From Terriglobia bacterium (GTDB lineage Bacteria > Acidobacteriota > Terriglobia > Acidiferrales > UBA7541): 64,000 nt of DNA. The stretch lies in NCBI GenBank assembly GCA_020072785.1, contig JAIQGG010000002.1, positions 1,532,697 to 1,596,696 on the forward strand. Direction: 5' to 3'. Under the pieces are notes generated by a model that searched no databases, was not told where the DNA came from, and saw nothing but the letters and a program-made list of their open reading frames with translations. This document shows positions 1-8,445 of this stretch, in pieces (positions within the stretch are counted from its first letter, which is position 1; each line of letters begins with the position of its first letter). Made by a program: the position numbers and the translations under genes.

Positions 1-967
1 CCTTCGTAGCCACTTCCTGTTCCAGGCGCCGCAATTCCGTCAAATCCTGAAAATTGAAGACAAAGCCGCTCTGCCGCGGATCCCGCGACCGAAACGGCGA
101 CACGGAAATCCCCAGGAAGCGCTCTTGATCGTCGGCCGTCAGGAATTCGATCTCCCTGCGCGTCACACTGTTCTCCTGCCCTTCCGTCTGTCCCGGCAGC
201 CAGAATTCGGGGAACTTCTCGGCCAGGTTCGCCCCGCGCAGATCCTCAAAGCGATACCCGAGAATTTCTTCGCCCGTGCGGTTCAGGAGCAGGATGCGGC
301 CCTGCAAATCCGTGGTGATCAGGCCGCCGCGCATCGAATGGATGATGTCTTCGGTGAAGTTCCGCAGGTCGAGAAGTTCTTCGCGTTTTTCCTCGAGCTC
401 CTGGCCCTTGGAATAAAGCGACTGCGCAAGCAATCCGGAAAGATAGGCCACCGCGAAGAAGGCCAGAAAATGACTGAGAAACCATAGGCGCAGAGCGGCG
501 CCTGTGGGCGCCACCGCATAGGTCCGCGGAATCTTTTCCGCATAGGCCACCACCGAAAGCACCGCGAGGAGCACCAGGCACAGGCCGGCAGTGACAAAGG
601 CCATGCGCCGGCTGAAGAGAATGCTGGCCACAATAATGACCAGCAGGTAGAGGGAGATGAAATAGCTTTCCTGAACGCCGGTGACGTAGACCACCGCGGT
701 GATCAGCAAAATATCGATGCCTACCTGCAGCGGGGCGTGCCAGCGGGCCTGCGGAACCCAACGCACCAGCAGGGCATACAGGACGCCCAGGGTAATCCAG
801 AAGAGCATGATGATCGGGAGAAGATAACGGGAGAAAACCGAGGCGGGCGCGTACTGCGGCCAGATTACCGCCACGCCCAGAATGAGCACGATCATCATCA
901 GCCGGACGCGTGTCAGCCAGCCCAGCCAATCCCGTGTTGCTTGGGTATGCTCCATGCGCTCCGCCAT
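1..967 (-). CDS. pilS: PilS-like membrane sensor histidine kinase, N-terminal part (runs off left edge)
   Basis: The minus-strand frame opens with ATG at 967 and stays open to base 1, so only about 322 residues are present. The N-terminal ~190 residues hold about six hydrophobic segments (for example around LMMIVLILGVAVIW and SYFISLYLLVIIVASILF). A charged coiled linker (KGQELEEKREELLDLRNFTEDI) and a PAS domain (MRGGLITTDLQGRILLLNRTG, then FNFQDLTELRRLEQE) follow. This is the usual layout of PilS, the kinase that with PilR controls sigma-54 pilin transcription. The HisKA and ATPase domains would lie beyond the edge. It follows pilC by 129 bp on the same strand, which supports a pilus role. 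The identity as PilS rather than another PAS kinase is inferred from topology and context. Confidence 0.8.
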   Translation of the reverse strand, partial: MAERMEHTQATRDWLGWLTRVRLMMIVLILGVAVIWPQYAPASVFSRYLLPIIMLFWITLGVLYALLVRWVPQARWHAPLQVGIDILLITAVVYVTGVQESYFISLYLLVIIVASILFSRRMAFVTAGLCLVLLAVLSVVAYAEKIPRTYAVAPTGAALRLWFLSHFLAFFAVAYLSGLLAQSLYSKGQELEEKREELLDLRNFTEDIIHSMRGGLITTDLQGRILLLNRTGEEILGYRFEDLRGANLAEKFPEFWLPGQTEGQENSVTRREIEFLTADDQERFLGISVSPFRSRDPRQSGFVFNFQDLTELRRLEQEVATK

Positions 968-1096
968 TGAAAAAGAATGCCGCTCGCCGGCCGGTCAGGA
1001 ACTGCGATGCAGCCGGAGAAGGCCCGAACTGGGGAGCATTTCTCTTCGGCGCCCCCCCGGCAAGCAGGCGCGCCCGCGACAGTCCGGGGGTTACGG

Positions 1097-2305
1097 CTAC
1101 TTGCTCAGCTTGCCGATCAGCGAGAAGAGCGGCAGGTACATGGATATGACGACGCCGCCGACGACGCCGCCCAAAACCACGATCATGATGGGTTCCATGG
1201 CCGTCAAAAGATCCTTCACCGCCGCGTCCACTTCGTCTTCATAGAAATCGGCTATCTTCTGCAACATGGCATCCATCGCGCCCGTCTGTTCGCCGACGCC
1301 GATCATCTGCGTGACCATGCCCGGGAAAACGTTCGACTCTTTCAGAGGCTCGGTGAGTGTCTTGCCTTCTTCCAGCGACTTGCGCACATTCAGCAGCGCC
1401 TTCTCAATGACCGCATTCCCCGCCGTCCGCGCCGTGATGTCCAATCCCTCCAGGATGGGCACGCCGCTGGCGATCAGCGTCCCCAGTGTGCGGGTGAAGC
1501 GCGCCACACCGATCTTGCGCAGCAACACACCCATGAGCGGAAGCTTGAGCAGCAGGGAATCCAGGTAATAGCGCCCTTGCGGCGTCCCGTACCAGGACTT
1601 GATGCCGAAGAAGGCGCCGACCCCCGCCACCAGGATCATGAACCCGAAGATACTGCCGATGAAGTTGCTCAGACCGATCACGATCTTCGTCGGCAGCGGC
1701 AGATCGACACCCAGACCCAGGAACAGCGTTGCGAAAATCGGCACCACCTTCCACAACAGCAAGATGATGACGCCGCCGGCCACCGAGAGCACACCGATCG
1801 GGTAGACCATGGCCGATTTCACGGCCCGCTGCAGCTTCACGTTTTTTTCGATGTACGTAGCCAGGCGCTGCAGAATGGTGTCAAGAATACCGCCCGTCTC
1901 GCCCGCTTCCACCATGTTCACGAAGAGGGGGTCGAATACCTTGGGATACTGCCGCATGGCCGCGGAAAGAGTCGCGCCACCCTCGACCGCACTGCGCGTG
2001 CCTACCAGCACCTTCTGAAAGGTCGGGTTCTCCTGCTGGCTGGCGAGAATTTCCAGACACTGCACCAGCGGGAGTCCGGCGTCAATCATCACCGAGAACT
2101 GGCGCGTGAAAATCGCCAGATCTTTGGCCTTCACGCCGCCGCCAAATGACGGAAGGTTGAACTCCTTGCCCTTCTCCGACATCTTGGTGGGCGTGATCTG
2201 CTGGCGCCGCAGCAGGGTGCTGAGTTCGTTCTTGTTCGTCGCGGCCATTTCGCCACTCACGGTGGCGCCCGCGCGATTCGTGCCTCGATAGGTAAAAACG
2301 GGCAT
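1097..2305 (-). CDS. pilC: Type IV pilus inner-membrane platform protein PilC
   Basis: 402 residues, the normal length for PilC/GspF. It contains two T2SSF domains: the first around residues 70-195 (FTRQFSVMIDAGLPLVQCLEIL), the second around 275-400 (FTRTLGTLIASGVPILEGLDI). Hydrophobic segments occur near residues 170-240 and at the C-terminus (IMIVVLGGVVGGVVISMYLPLF). The N-terminus MPVFTYRGTNRAGATVSGE is typical of the family. It forms the cytoplasmic-membrane platform on which the PilB and PilT motors act. The gene lies 62 bp downstream of pilT in the same orientation, so pilB-pilT-pilC probably form an operon. Pilin genes are not in the window. Confidence 0.95.
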   Translation of the reverse strand: MPVFTYRGTNRAGATVSGEMAATNKNELSTLLRRQQITPTKMSEKGKEFNLPSFGGGVKAKDLAIFTRQFSVMIDAGLPLVQCLEILASQQENPTFQKVLVGTRSAVEGGATLSAAMRQYPKVFDPLFVNMVEAGETGGILDTILQRLATYIEKNVKLQRAVKSAMVYPIGVLSVAGGVIILLLWKVVPIFATLFLGLGVDLPLPTKIVIGLSNFIGSIFGFMILVAGVGAFFGIKSWYGTPQGRYYLDSLLLKLPLMGVLLRKIGVARFTRTLGTLIASGVPILEGLDITARTAGNAVIEKALLNVRKSLEEGKTLTEPLKESNVFPGMVTQMIGVGEQTGAMDAMLQKIADFYEDEVDAAVKDLLTAMEPIMIVVLGGVVGGVVISMYLPLFSLIGKLSK

Positions 2306-2367
2306 GTTCGTACCCCTCCTCAGTTACCGCACTCGGTTCGCCCAGACAATTCTGGACGTAAACCGGT

Positions 2368-3486
2368 TTACCGCCGCCCCGTGGGAGCTTTCATACCGCC
2401 GTTCGGACTTGACGCCACCCCACGGTTGATCATGTCCTGCAGTTCGTCCTGGTTGGACGATCGCGAGATAGCCGTTTCCAGGGAAATCTGTTTCTGAAAA
2501 TAGGCGTTCGCCAGGCTCTGGTTAAATGTCTGCATGCCCGAGGTGCCGGTACCCGTCTGCATGGAGGAATAGATCTGATGGATCTTGTCCTCGCGGATCA
2601 GGTTGCGGATGGCCGGAGTCGGCACCAGGATTTCCATCACCATCAAGCGGCCCCGCCCATCCACGCGCGGCAGCAGCGCCTGACAGAGCACCCCTTCCAG
2701 CACCATGGAGAGCTGCGCGCGGATCTGCGGCTGCTGGTGGGACGGAAAGACGTCAATGATGCGGTTGATGGTCGAAGCGGCTGAATTGGTGTGCAGCGTC
2801 GCAAAGGTCAAGTGACCCGTTTCCGCGATGCGCAGCGCCGACTCGATGGTTTCCAGGTCGCGCATTTCGCCGATGAGCACCACGTCGGGATCTTCACGCA
2901 GCGCGGCGCGCAGCGAATTGGCAAAGGAATGCGTATCCGAGTGAATTTCGCGCTGATTCACCAGGCACTTCTTGTGGTTGTGCAGGAACTCGATGGGGTC
3001 CTCGACCGTGATCATGTGCTCTTCGCGCTCGCTGTTGATCTTGTCGAGCATGGCGGCGAGCGTGGTGGACTTCCCGGACCCGGTCGGACCGGTCACCAGA
3101 ACCAGGCCGCGCGGCTTTTCGCACATGGTCTTGATGATCGGCGGCAAACCCAGGGCTTCGAAGTTCTTGATCTCCCAAGGAATGGTACGGAACACGGCCG
3201 CGACCGCGCCGCGTTGATTGAAGATGTTGCCGCGGAAACGCGCGATATTCTTCAAGCCGAAGGAAAAGTCGAGTTCCAGGTTCTCCTCGAAACGGTGTTT
3301 CTGCGCGTCGGTGAGCACGCTGTAGGCCAGCGACTTGGTATCCGCGGCGGTCAGCGGCGGCATATCCAGCGGCTTCAGATGGCCATGCACACGGATGCGC
3401 GGCGGGCTGTTGGTGGTGATGTGCAGGTCGCTGCCGCCCATCTCGATCATCTTCTTCAGCAATTCACTCAGCGTAATTCCAGCCAT
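2368..3486 (-). CDS. pilT: Type IV pilus retraction ATPase PilT
   Basis: 372-residue T2SSE-family ATPase. Walker A is GPTGSGKS at about 133-140, the Asp-box is TVEDPIEF near 160-167, Walker B is VVLIGEMRD near 202-210, and the His box follows (TGHLTFATLHT). The PilT-specific AIRNLIRE motif is at about 292-299, which separates PilT from PilB. Hexameric PilT powers pilus retraction, giving twitching motility and DNA uptake. The C-terminal tail is rich in Gly, Pro and Lys. It starts 18 bp after the pilB stop codon, so the two are almost certainly cotranscribed. Confidence 0.96.
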   Translation of the reverse strand: MAGITLSELLKKMIEMGGSDLHITTNSPPRIRVHGHLKPLDMPPLTAADTKSLAYSVLTDAQKHRFEENLELDFSFGLKNIARFRGNIFNQRGAVAAVFRTIPWEIKNFEALGLPPIIKTMCEKPRGLVLVTGPTGSGKSTTLAAMLDKINSEREEHMITVEDPIEFLHNHKKCLVNQREIHSDTHSFANSLRAALREDPDVVLIGEMRDLETIESALRIAETGHLTFATLHTNSAASTINRIIDVFPSHQQPQIRAQLSMVLEGVLCQALLPRVDGRGRLMVMEILVPTPAIRNLIREDKIHQIYSSMQTGTGTSGMQTFNQSLANAYFQKQISLETAISRSSNQDELQDMINRGVASSPNGGMKAPTGRR

Positions 3487-3504
3487 ACCGGTCTTGCCCC
3501 CGTT

Positions 3505-5226
3505 CTAGAGAACCGTTTCGCGCAGCACTTCTTCCAGTGTCGTCACGCCGGCGGCCGCCTTGATCAAGCCGCTGCGCCGCAAGGTGATCATTCCTGTTTC
3601 GACCGCTTTCTTCTTCAACTCCAGCGCCGAAGCGCCGACGAGAATTAACTCCTTCAGCTCGTCGGTGATCTCCATGACCTCATAGAGGCCCGCGCGTCCC
3701 TTATACCCGCCCTTATTGCAGTTCGAGCAGCCCTTGCCGTGATAGATCTTCGTCTTCTTGGCCTCTTCCGGCGAATAGCCGGCGTCGATCAGCGCCTGCT
3801 CCGGAATATCCAGCACTTCCTTGCAGTTCGCGCAGATGCGCCGCACCAGGCGTTGCGCGCAGATCAGGTTCACCGACGTGGCCACCAGGAAAGGCTCGAT
3901 GCCCATGTTCATCATGCGGCTGATGGTCGACGGAGCGTCGTTGGTGTGCAGCGTGGAGAGTACCAAGTGGCCCGTCAGAGCGGCTTTGACCGCGATTTCC
4001 GCCGTCTCGAAGTCGCGGATCTCTCCCACCAGAATGATGTTGGGGTCCTGGCGCAGGAAGGCGCGGAGGGCGGCGGCGAAGTTCAGTCCGATCTGCTCTT
4101 TCATCTGTACCTGATTGACGCCCTGCAACTGAAACTCCACCGGGTCTTCCGCGGTCATGATGTTGGTTTCAACGGTATTGAGCTTGGCCACCGAGGAATA
4201 CAGGGTATTCGTCTTGCCCGAGCCCGTCGGGCCGGTAACCAGTACCATGCCGTAGGGCCGCAGAATGTTGCGTTCGAATTTGGCCAGCGATTCCGCCTCG
4301 AAACCCAGCTTGGTCATGTCCAGGCGCAAGTTCTCTTTGTCCAGCAACCGGAGAACGATCTTCTCGCCGTAGAGCGTGGGCACCGAGGAAACGCGGAAGT
4401 CCAGTTCCTTCTTCTTTCCGTCGGCCTTGTACTTGATCATGATGCGCCCATCCTGCGGGAGGCGCTTTTCCGCGATGTCCAGCTTGGCCATGATCTTCAT
4501 GCGGCTGGTAATGGCGTCCTTCACGCGCATCGGCGGAGTCATCACCGTCTGCAGAACGCCGTCCACTCGATACCGCACGCGCATCTCCATCTCGTACGGC
4601 TCGACGTGGATGTCGCTGGCGCCCATCTTCACCGCGTTGGTCAGAATCATGTTGACCAGCTTGATGATGGGAGCTTCTTCGGCGACGCGTTCCAGTGCGG
4701 ACGCGTCCATCTCCGCTTCTTCGGCGGCCAGCTCGACGTCCTGCTCCTCCTCATCCACCAGCTCGCTCATCATCCTGCTGAGATCTTCCTGCTGCGCATT
4801 CGACGCCCCGTAGAAGCGGGCAATGGCTTCCGCGATGGCGGATTCCGACGCGACTACCGGCTCCACGTTGAAGCCGGTCATGAACTTGATATCGTCCATG
4901 GCGAAGACGTTGGTGGGGTCGGTCATCGCGATGGTCAAAACAGAGCCCACGCGGGAAAGCGGGATAACCTGGTAGCGCGTAGCGGTATCCTGCGGAATCA
5001 GCTTGATCACCGTCGGGTCAATCTCATAAAACTTCAAGTTGATTGAGGGAACGCCGTATTGCCGGGACAACACACCCGTGATGTCGTCGTCGGTGATGAA
5101 ACCCAGCTTGGCCAGACAGCTACCGAGCTTGCCGCCGTTCGTGCGCTGATGGTCCAGGGCTTTCTGCAGCTGTTCCTGGGTGATCAGGCTTTCCTTAATT
5201 AGTATTTCGCCGAGCCGGACAGACAT
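3505..5226 (-). CDS. pilB: Type IV pilus assembly ATPase PilB
   Basis: 573 residues. Residues 1-145 are a MshEN/GspE N-terminal domain (RLGEILIKESLITQEQL, then QYGVPSINL). The T2SSE ATPase domain has Walker A GPTGSGKT at 332-339, Walker B ILVGEIRD near 398-405, and a zinc-binding tetracysteine formed by C465, C468, C500 and C503. These mark the extension motor rather than PilT. MshEN domains in some family members bind c-di-GMP, and a PilZ protein is encoded at 32 kb, but no direct link is shown. GGGGAG precedes the ATG. The upstream 175 bp is shared with the divergent HhH-GPD gene. Confidence 0.96.
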   Translation of the reverse strand: MSVRLGEILIKESLITQEQLQKALDHQRTNGGKLGSCLAKLGFITDDDITGVLSRQYGVPSINLKFYEIDPTVIKLIPQDTATRYQVIPLSRVGSVLTIAMTDPTNVFAMDDIKFMTGFNVEPVVASESAIAEAIARFYGASNAQQEDLSRMMSELVDEEEQDVELAAEEAEMDASALERVAEEAPIIKLVNMILTNAVKMGASDIHVEPYEMEMRVRYRVDGVLQTVMTPPMRVKDAITSRMKIMAKLDIAEKRLPQDGRIMIKYKADGKKKELDFRVSSVPTLYGEKIVLRLLDKENLRLDMTKLGFEAESLAKFERNILRPYGMVLVTGPTGSGKTNTLYSSVAKLNTVETNIMTAEDPVEFQLQGVNQVQMKEQIGLNFAAALRAFLRQDPNIILVGEIRDFETAEIAVKAALTGHLVLSTLHTNDAPSTISRMMNMGIEPFLVATSVNLICAQRLVRRICANCKEVLDIPEQALIDAGYSPEEAKKTKIYHGKGCSNCNKGGYKGRAGLYEVMEITDELKELILVGASALELKKKAVETGMITLRRSGLIKAAAGVTTLEEVLRETVL

Positions 5227-5321
5227 CCAGCACTCCCCGGGTTCTGCACCCGAGGCTAACCTTAGCAGAGGGGAGACGACGTCAAAGGGACAAATTCGGC
5301 TCTCGTTCTGTAAGGGCTAAC

Positions 5322-5341
5322 ACCTGTCCGGAAGAACAGGT
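5322..5341. repeat. Inverted repeat in the pilB/HhH-GPD intergenic region
   Basis: ACCTGT and ACAGGT arms surround an 8-base centre between the divergent pilB and nuclease genes. It could be a regulator site or chance. No further copy was noticed, and the core promoter of pilB itself was not convincing: a TTGACG lies at 5285-5280 on the minus strand, but no -10 sits at 17 bp. Confidence 0.3.
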
Positions 5342-5370
5342 CGCTTTGTCCGCGCGCAAAAGTGTCATTC

Positions 5371-5399
5371 TTGACTTGCCTCGAAGTGACAGTTATCGT
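5371..5399 (+). promoter_or_regulatory. Sigma-70-type promoter for the HhH-GPD gene
   Basis: The -35 TTGACT (5371-5376), a 17-bp spacer and the -10 TATCGT (5394-5399) match the consensus at 5/6 and 4/6 positions. Transcription would start around 5406. That would make the ATG at 5408 nearly leaderless, or mean that a start further inside is used. A small palindrome GTCA-TTCT-TGAC (5364-5375) overlaps the -35 box and could be an operator. Confidence 0.45.
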
Positions 5400-5407
5400 G
5401 CGTGGAG

Positions 5408-6193
5408 ATGTCCCACTTCGTGTCACTGCCGGATTTCGACACTCGCCTGACCAAAAGTGTCCATCCTCCGGCGCGCCCTTCCCTTCTTGTCCACCCCCTG
5501 CTTTCCTACTACGACGTGCTCTTTGCCGCGCTGGGTCCGCAGTATTGGTGGCCCGGGCGCACATCTTTTGAAGTCATCGTGGGCGCCATCCTGACGCAGA
5601 ACACTTCGTGGCCTAACGTCGAACGTGCCATCGTCAATCTGCGCCGCGAAAAATTGCTGCGCCCGGTTGGGCTCGAACGCGTCTCCACGGCGAAACTGGC
5701 CCGCTGCATCCGCCCCTCCGGTTATTTCCGCCAGAAAGCGCGGAAGCTGAAAGCCTTCGTCCGCTTTCTGCGCAAAGAATTCGGCGGCTCGCTGGCGCGC
5801 ATGTTTCGCACGCCCACCGCGGAACTTCGCGAGCGCCTGCTGGGTATTTACGGCATCGGCCCGGAGACCGCCGACTCCATCCTTCTCTACGCCGGCGCGC
5901 ATCCCGTCTTCGTCGTGGACGCTTACACACGGCGCATCCTCGAGCGCCACGGCCAGGCGCTGCCCCGCGACCCCTACGAGCAGCTCCGCGCGCAGTTCGA
6001 ACGGCACCTCCCGCGCCGCGTTCCGCTCTATAACGAATACCACGCGCTGATCGTGCGCACGGGCAAGGACTGGTGCCGCAAAACCAATCCCCGCTGCGCT
6101 GTATGCCCCTTACGTTCTTTTTTGCCGCAACCCGGCGCCACCCGCATCCTTTCTCCCGCACGTGCAGGCAAAAGAGCGGTTGGAGCTTCATGA
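5408..6193 (+). CDS. HhH-GPD DNA glycosylase, endonuclease III-related
   Basis: 261 residues. The core resembles endonuclease III: FEVIVGAILTQNTSWPNVERAI, the helix-hairpin-helix LLGIYGIGPETADSILLYA, and the catalytic aspartate in VFVVDAYTRRI. The position of the Nth lyase lysine (GRKTA in Nth) is GPETA here, with Glu, so a monofunctional glycosylase without Schiff-base lyase activity is inferred. The C-terminal Fe-S motif shows three cysteines (C-x6-C-x2-C in CRKTNPRCAVC), but no fourth Cys follows at the usual x5 spacing. The substrate is unknown. The ATG at 5408 is preferred to the in-frame GTG at 5402, which lies almost on the predicted -10. The stop overlaps the start of the NtrY-like gene (ATGA). 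Confidence 0.85.
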   Translation: MSHFVSLPDFDTRLTKSVHPPARPSLLVHPLLSYYDVLFAALGPQYWWPGRTSFEVIVGAILTQNTSWPNVERAIVNLRREKLLRPVGLERVSTAKLARCIRPSGYFRQKARKLKAFVRFLRKEFGGSLARMFRTPTAELRERLLGIYGIGPETADSILLYAGAHPVFVVDAYTRRILERHGQALPRDPYEQLRAQFERHLPRRVPLYNEYHALIVRTGKDWCRKTNPRCAVCPLRSFLPQPGATRILSPARAGKRAVGAS

Positions 6194-8424
6194 GCCCGAT
6201 GAATTTCAAGCAACGCCTGCGTCTGGCGGTTGGCGGCGTCCTCCTGACGCTGCTGCTTGCCGCCGTTTTCACCCTCGGCTCGCTGGATATGCCTTTCGAG
6301 CCCAAGACCTGGCCGCAGGTCCTGACCCTCTACGCCGTGTCCAGCTTCATCACCGCGGCTCTGATCGTCTTCGGGCTGGTGCTGATGCGCACGGTTCTGC
6401 GCCTGTGGAACGAGCGCAACAAACAGCAGCTTGGTGCGCGCTTCAAGACCAAGATGGTTCTGGGCGCGATGGTCATCTCCCTGCTGCCCATCTTTTTCAT
6501 GTTCATCGTCAGCTACTCGCTCCTCAACCGTACCCTGGCGCGCTGGTTTCCCCGCCCGCTGGAACTCGCCGTTCAGGAGACCCGGGAGTTGCTCGCCGAT
6601 TTCGGCAGGGTGCAGTTGCAGCGCATGAACGATCTGGGAGCTGCCGCGGTTGCTTCCTCCGGTTCTTCGGCCACGAAGGGACCAGCATCGCAACCCGGGG
6701 AGTGGCCCGCGCGAGCCGTTGCTATGGGCGCGGATGCTGCCTGGCTGCTGCACGAAGATGGCAGCATGTCCCATGTGCTGCGCCGCGTTTCCCCGGCGCC
6801 CAACTCCACGCAAACCGCCATCCCTCTCGCGGTCACGCCGCGGCGGGCCCGCACGCTGCCCAGCGGCGCGCAGATCTGGCTTCTGGGACAGGAAACCTAC
6901 ATCGGGAACACCCCGCTGCCTTCCCCAAACGCCGCGGTGCTGGTGGTAGCGCGCCGCCTCCCCCAGAATTTCCTTCAGCGCTACGCGGAAGTGGACAAGC
7001 AGTCCCTGGCCTACGGTTACGAAAAGCAGCATCTGCGCGCCCTCAAGACGCAGATGCTGCAGATCCTTCTACTCTTCACCCTGCTTCTGCTCTTCGCCGC
7101 GTTGTGGATGGCCCTCTTTCTCGCCAAGCAGGTCACCGTCCCCATTCAGGCCCTGGCCGAAGGCACCCGGGAAATCTCCTCCGGCAATTTCGACTACCAG
7201 GTCCCCGAACAGGCGCAGGACGAACTCGGCGTGCTGGTGCGCTCCTTCAACGCCATGACTACCCAGTTGCGCGACAGCCGCCGCCAGATCGACGAATTCA
7301 CGCGCAGCCTGCAGCAGGCCGTTCAGGAGTTGGAGCGCCGCCGCCAGCTCATGGAGACGATTCTGGAGAACATCCCCACCGGGGTCATTTCGCTGGACGC
7401 CAGCGGCGCCGTTCTGCGCACCAATCCGGCCATGACCCGCATCACCGGGGAGGCTGCGGGAAACGCGCAGAACCTGGAACAGCTGTTGGGGCCGGACGCG
7501 GCCCGCTTGGTGCACAATCTGATGCGCCGCGCCCAGCGCATGGGCGTGGTCACACGGGAGATCGAGCTGATCGTGCAGGGCCGCGTGCTGCACGCCGCGG
7601 TCACGGTGAGTTCGCTGGGGCCGCGCCGCGCCAATACCGGCTACGTCGTGGTTCTTGACGATCTCACCGAAGTGCTGCGCGCCCAGAAATCGGCGGCCTG
7701 GCAGGAAGTGGCCAAGCGCATCGCGCATGAAATCAAGAATCCCCTGACGCCGATCCAGCTATCCGCCCAGCGTTTGACCCGCTTCCTGGAGCGCCGCGGC
7801 GCCCAGCCCGGCGCGCCAGCCGAGCGCGATCCGGAGCTGGCCAGGCTGGTGCAGGAATGTTCGCAGCTCATCGAACGCGAAGTCGCCACCCTGGCTTCCC
7901 TGGTCAACGAGTTTTCCCAGTTTGTGCGTTTCCCCACCGCCAAGCTCGGCCCCACGGACGCCAATCAGGTGATCCGCGAGGCTCTCGAGGTCTTCGCCGG
8001 GCGGCTCGACGGCGTCTCCGTGCAGACGCAACTGGAAGTCCATCTTCCCGCCGTGCGCGGGGACGGCGGACTGCTCCGCAGCGTCTTCGTCAATTTGATT
8101 GACAACGCCGCGGAAGCCCTGGAGAACGCCCGGGTCAAACAGATCCGCATCGCCACCCGCGCGATCCCCGACGCCGAAATGGTGGAGATCCGCATCGAAG
8201 ACACCGGCCACGGCATCTCTCCGGAGGACAAGGACAAGCTTTTCCTGCCCACGTTTTCGACCAAGGAACGCGGCACGGGCCTGGGTCTGGCCATCGCCGC
8301 GCGCATCATTGCCGAACATGGCGGTACAATCCGTGTGGAGGATAATCGTCCGGTCGGCTCGCGTTTTTTTATTGAGCTTCCGGTGATCGAGCCCGTTCCG
8401 GCCCCGTCCGGAGAAGGCGTGTGA
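6190..8424 (+). CDS. ntrY: NtrY-like membrane sensor histidine kinase
   Basis: 744 residues from the ATG at 6190, which has GGAG upstream and overlaps the preceding stop. An upstream frame extension has no family similarity. Three transmembrane helices lie near the N-terminus (LAVGGVLLTLLLAAVFTLG, VSSFITAALIVFGLVLM, MVISLLPIFFMFIVSYSLL). A periplasmic loop, a fourth helix (LLLFTLLLLFAALWMALFL), HAMP, PAS and HisKA follow, with phospho-acceptor H513 in IAHEIKNPLTPIQLSAQ. The HATPase domain has NLIDNAAEAL, DTGHGI and GTGLGLAIA. This is the NtrY architecture. It is followed by the NtrX-like regulator 21 bp downstream, so the two form a nitrogen/redox-type two-component pair; the stimulus cannot be read from the sequence. 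Confidence 0.92.
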   Translation: MSPMNFKQRLRLAVGGVLLTLLLAAVFTLGSLDMPFEPKTWPQVLTLYAVSSFITAALIVFGLVLMRTVLRLWNERNKQQLGARFKTKMVLGAMVISLLPIFFMFIVSYSLLNRTLARWFPRPLELAVQETRELLADFGRVQLQRMNDLGAAAVASSGSSATKGPASQPGEWPARAVAMGADAAWLLHEDGSMSHVLRRVSPAPNSTQTAIPLAVTPRRARTLPSGAQIWLLGQETYIGNTPLPSPNAAVLVVARRLPQNFLQRYAEVDKQSLAYGYEKQHLRALKTQMLQILLLFTLLLLFAALWMALFLAKQVTVPIQALAEGTREISSGNFDYQVPEQAQDELGVLVRSFNAMTTQLRDSRRQIDEFTRSLQQAVQELERRRQLMETILENIPTGVISLDASGAVLRTNPAMTRITGEAAGNAQNLEQLLGPDAARLVHNLMRRAQRMGVVTREIELIVQGRVLHAAVTVSSLGPRRANTGYVVVLDDLTEVLRAQKSAAWQEVAKRIAHEIKNPLTPIQLSAQRLTRFLERRGAQPGAPAERDPELARLVQECSQLIEREVATLASLVNEFSQFVRFPTAKLGPTDANQVIREALEVFAGRLDGVSVQTQLEVHLPAVRGDGGLLRSVFVNLIDNAAEALENARVKQIRIATRAIPDAEMVEIRIEDTGHGISPEDKDKLFLPTFSTKERGTGLGLAIAARIIAEHGGTIRVEDNRPVGSRFFIELPVIEPVPAPSGEGV

Positions 8425-8445
8425 CGCGGGCCTAGCCCGAAACCC

